Origin: Clytia hemisphaerica
Lineage: Eukaryota; Cnidaria; Hydrozoa; Leptothecata; Clytiidae
Direction: 5' to 3'
Assembly: GCA_902728285.1 (NCBI GenBank)
Contig: CACVBU010000545.1
Location: 248,001 to 312,000 of the forward strand
DNA: 64,000 bases
The notes beneath the pieces were generated by a model. It worked only from the letters and a program-made list of their open reading frames with translations. It was not told the origin of the DNA and did not search any database. Of the stretch, positions 63,375 through 64,000 are shown in pieces. Position 1 is the stretch's first letter, and each line of letters opens with the position of its first letter. The translations under genes and the position numbers were made by a program.

Positions 63375-64000
63375 TTGAAAAATATTGTTGCTATTGAAAG
63401 AAATTGTGTTTCAGAGAAGGACTTCTTGAAATTGACCAGTTGTTTGTTGATTTTTTTTAATATATTGACTAATGTCATTTTTAGAAAAAAATGCACCCCA
63501 AAACCCACAGTCGAAATTTTGAGTTTTGGGTCTGAATATCTCAAGATAGGCTAAAGACTCAATTCCATTAGCTCTATTTTCGAAGATGGGTTATATGGGC
63601 TACCAGAATTCACCATAATTGCAAACTTAGTCTCAAGTTTCATTATTTTATTGGCCTTTTCTCAAAAAACGTGTTTTTTTCATGTTGTTTTTTTTGACGT
63701 TACAGGTCTGTAATTTTCTGTAACGAGCTTGCAATATGAAAATTTATTGTTTTCTGTTTAGCCCTTTTACTAATGTATCTGAAAATACATATTAACACTT
63801 AGTTTCCCATAAGGAGTATAACTGACACTGCATTTTATGAAATTGTGGGTTTTGGGGTACCGTGTGATTTTGGGGTGCAACCACGTCTGTATGATGTTAA
63901 ACAACTTCCCTCTTTTTCACTCTTCCCTCTCTCTATTGTTTTCGAGACCACACTTCCACGAGAGACCATATTCTAACGAAAAACCATATATCCTTGACAG

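Larger units (their letters stand above)
60406..63889 (+). mobile_element. Decayed pogo/DDE_1-type DNA transposon
   Basis: Imperfect terminal inverted repeats begin CAGGTGGTTGCACCCCAAAA on the left. The right end reads ..GGGGTGCAACCACGTCTG. Each end is followed outward by TA, consistent with the TA target and CAG/CTG ends of pogo-like elements. The motif CACCCCAAAACCCAC recurs near both ends (60416, 60770, 63494 and inverted at 63845), suggesting subterminal transposase-binding repeats. Similarity between the flanks continues about 20 bp outward (an AGTTGTTTAA motif on both sides), so the true termini may lie slightly further out. The element contains a broken transposase and a nested MITE. 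Confidence 0.7.

Noticed and set aside
60406..63889. The pogo-like element as the driver of the TACAGT..TTCGAA MITEs in the kinesin introns
   Set aside because: The terminal sequences differ (CAGGTGGTTGCACC against CAGT..TCTCTNTAATTCGAA), and the transposase is broken.

Overview
The window is a metazoan nuclear genome segment, AT-rich, with short exons, GT-AG introns and many small DNA transposons. Nothing in it looks prokaryotic. The species cannot be named from sequence alone. An early-branching or aquatic invertebrate, possibly a cnidarian, would fit a secreted, dibasically processed Cys-rich peptide gene, a possible pore-former-like secreted protein, and the abundant TA-flanked MITEs. This is inference.

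One gene dominates. A CENP-E-like kinesin-7 runs on the minus strand from its start codon at 50435 to beyond the left edge. I traced 43 exons (50435 down to 307) with consistent splice phases and no in-frame stop: about 2,135 codons, C-terminus missing. Exons 1-12 encode a complete N-terminal motor domain with P-loop, switch I and switch II. The rest is almost entirely coiled coil. Between 17620 and 6424 the stalk is built from a two-exon cassette, here called B and A, repeated six times. Several copies are nearly identical.

Two unrelated plus-strand genes sit inside kinesin introns. In intron 20 (21803-24400) three exons encode a 77-residue preprohormone- or toxin-like precursor: signal peptide, propeptide ending in a dibasic site, and a short C-terminal four-cysteine peptide. 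In intron 5 (41758-47593) three exons encode a secreted protein of about 469 codons with a hydrophobic Gly/Ile-rich helix followed by a coiled coil. That reading frame is broken by one in-frame TGA at codon 148.

To the right of the kinesin start (50436-64000) lies a transposon-dense region. It holds a mariner-type MITE nested in a longer terminal-inverted-repeat (TIR) element, a TTAA-flanked piggyBac-like element, several TIR elements (some nested), and a decayed pogo/DDE_1-type transposase (61619-63374) whose element is itself interrupted by a 540-bp MITE. The kinesin introns carry many more TIR elements, a near-perfect foldback of about 0.9 kb, satellite-bearing elements, pogo/Tigger-type MITEs and a tRNA-derived SINE candidate.
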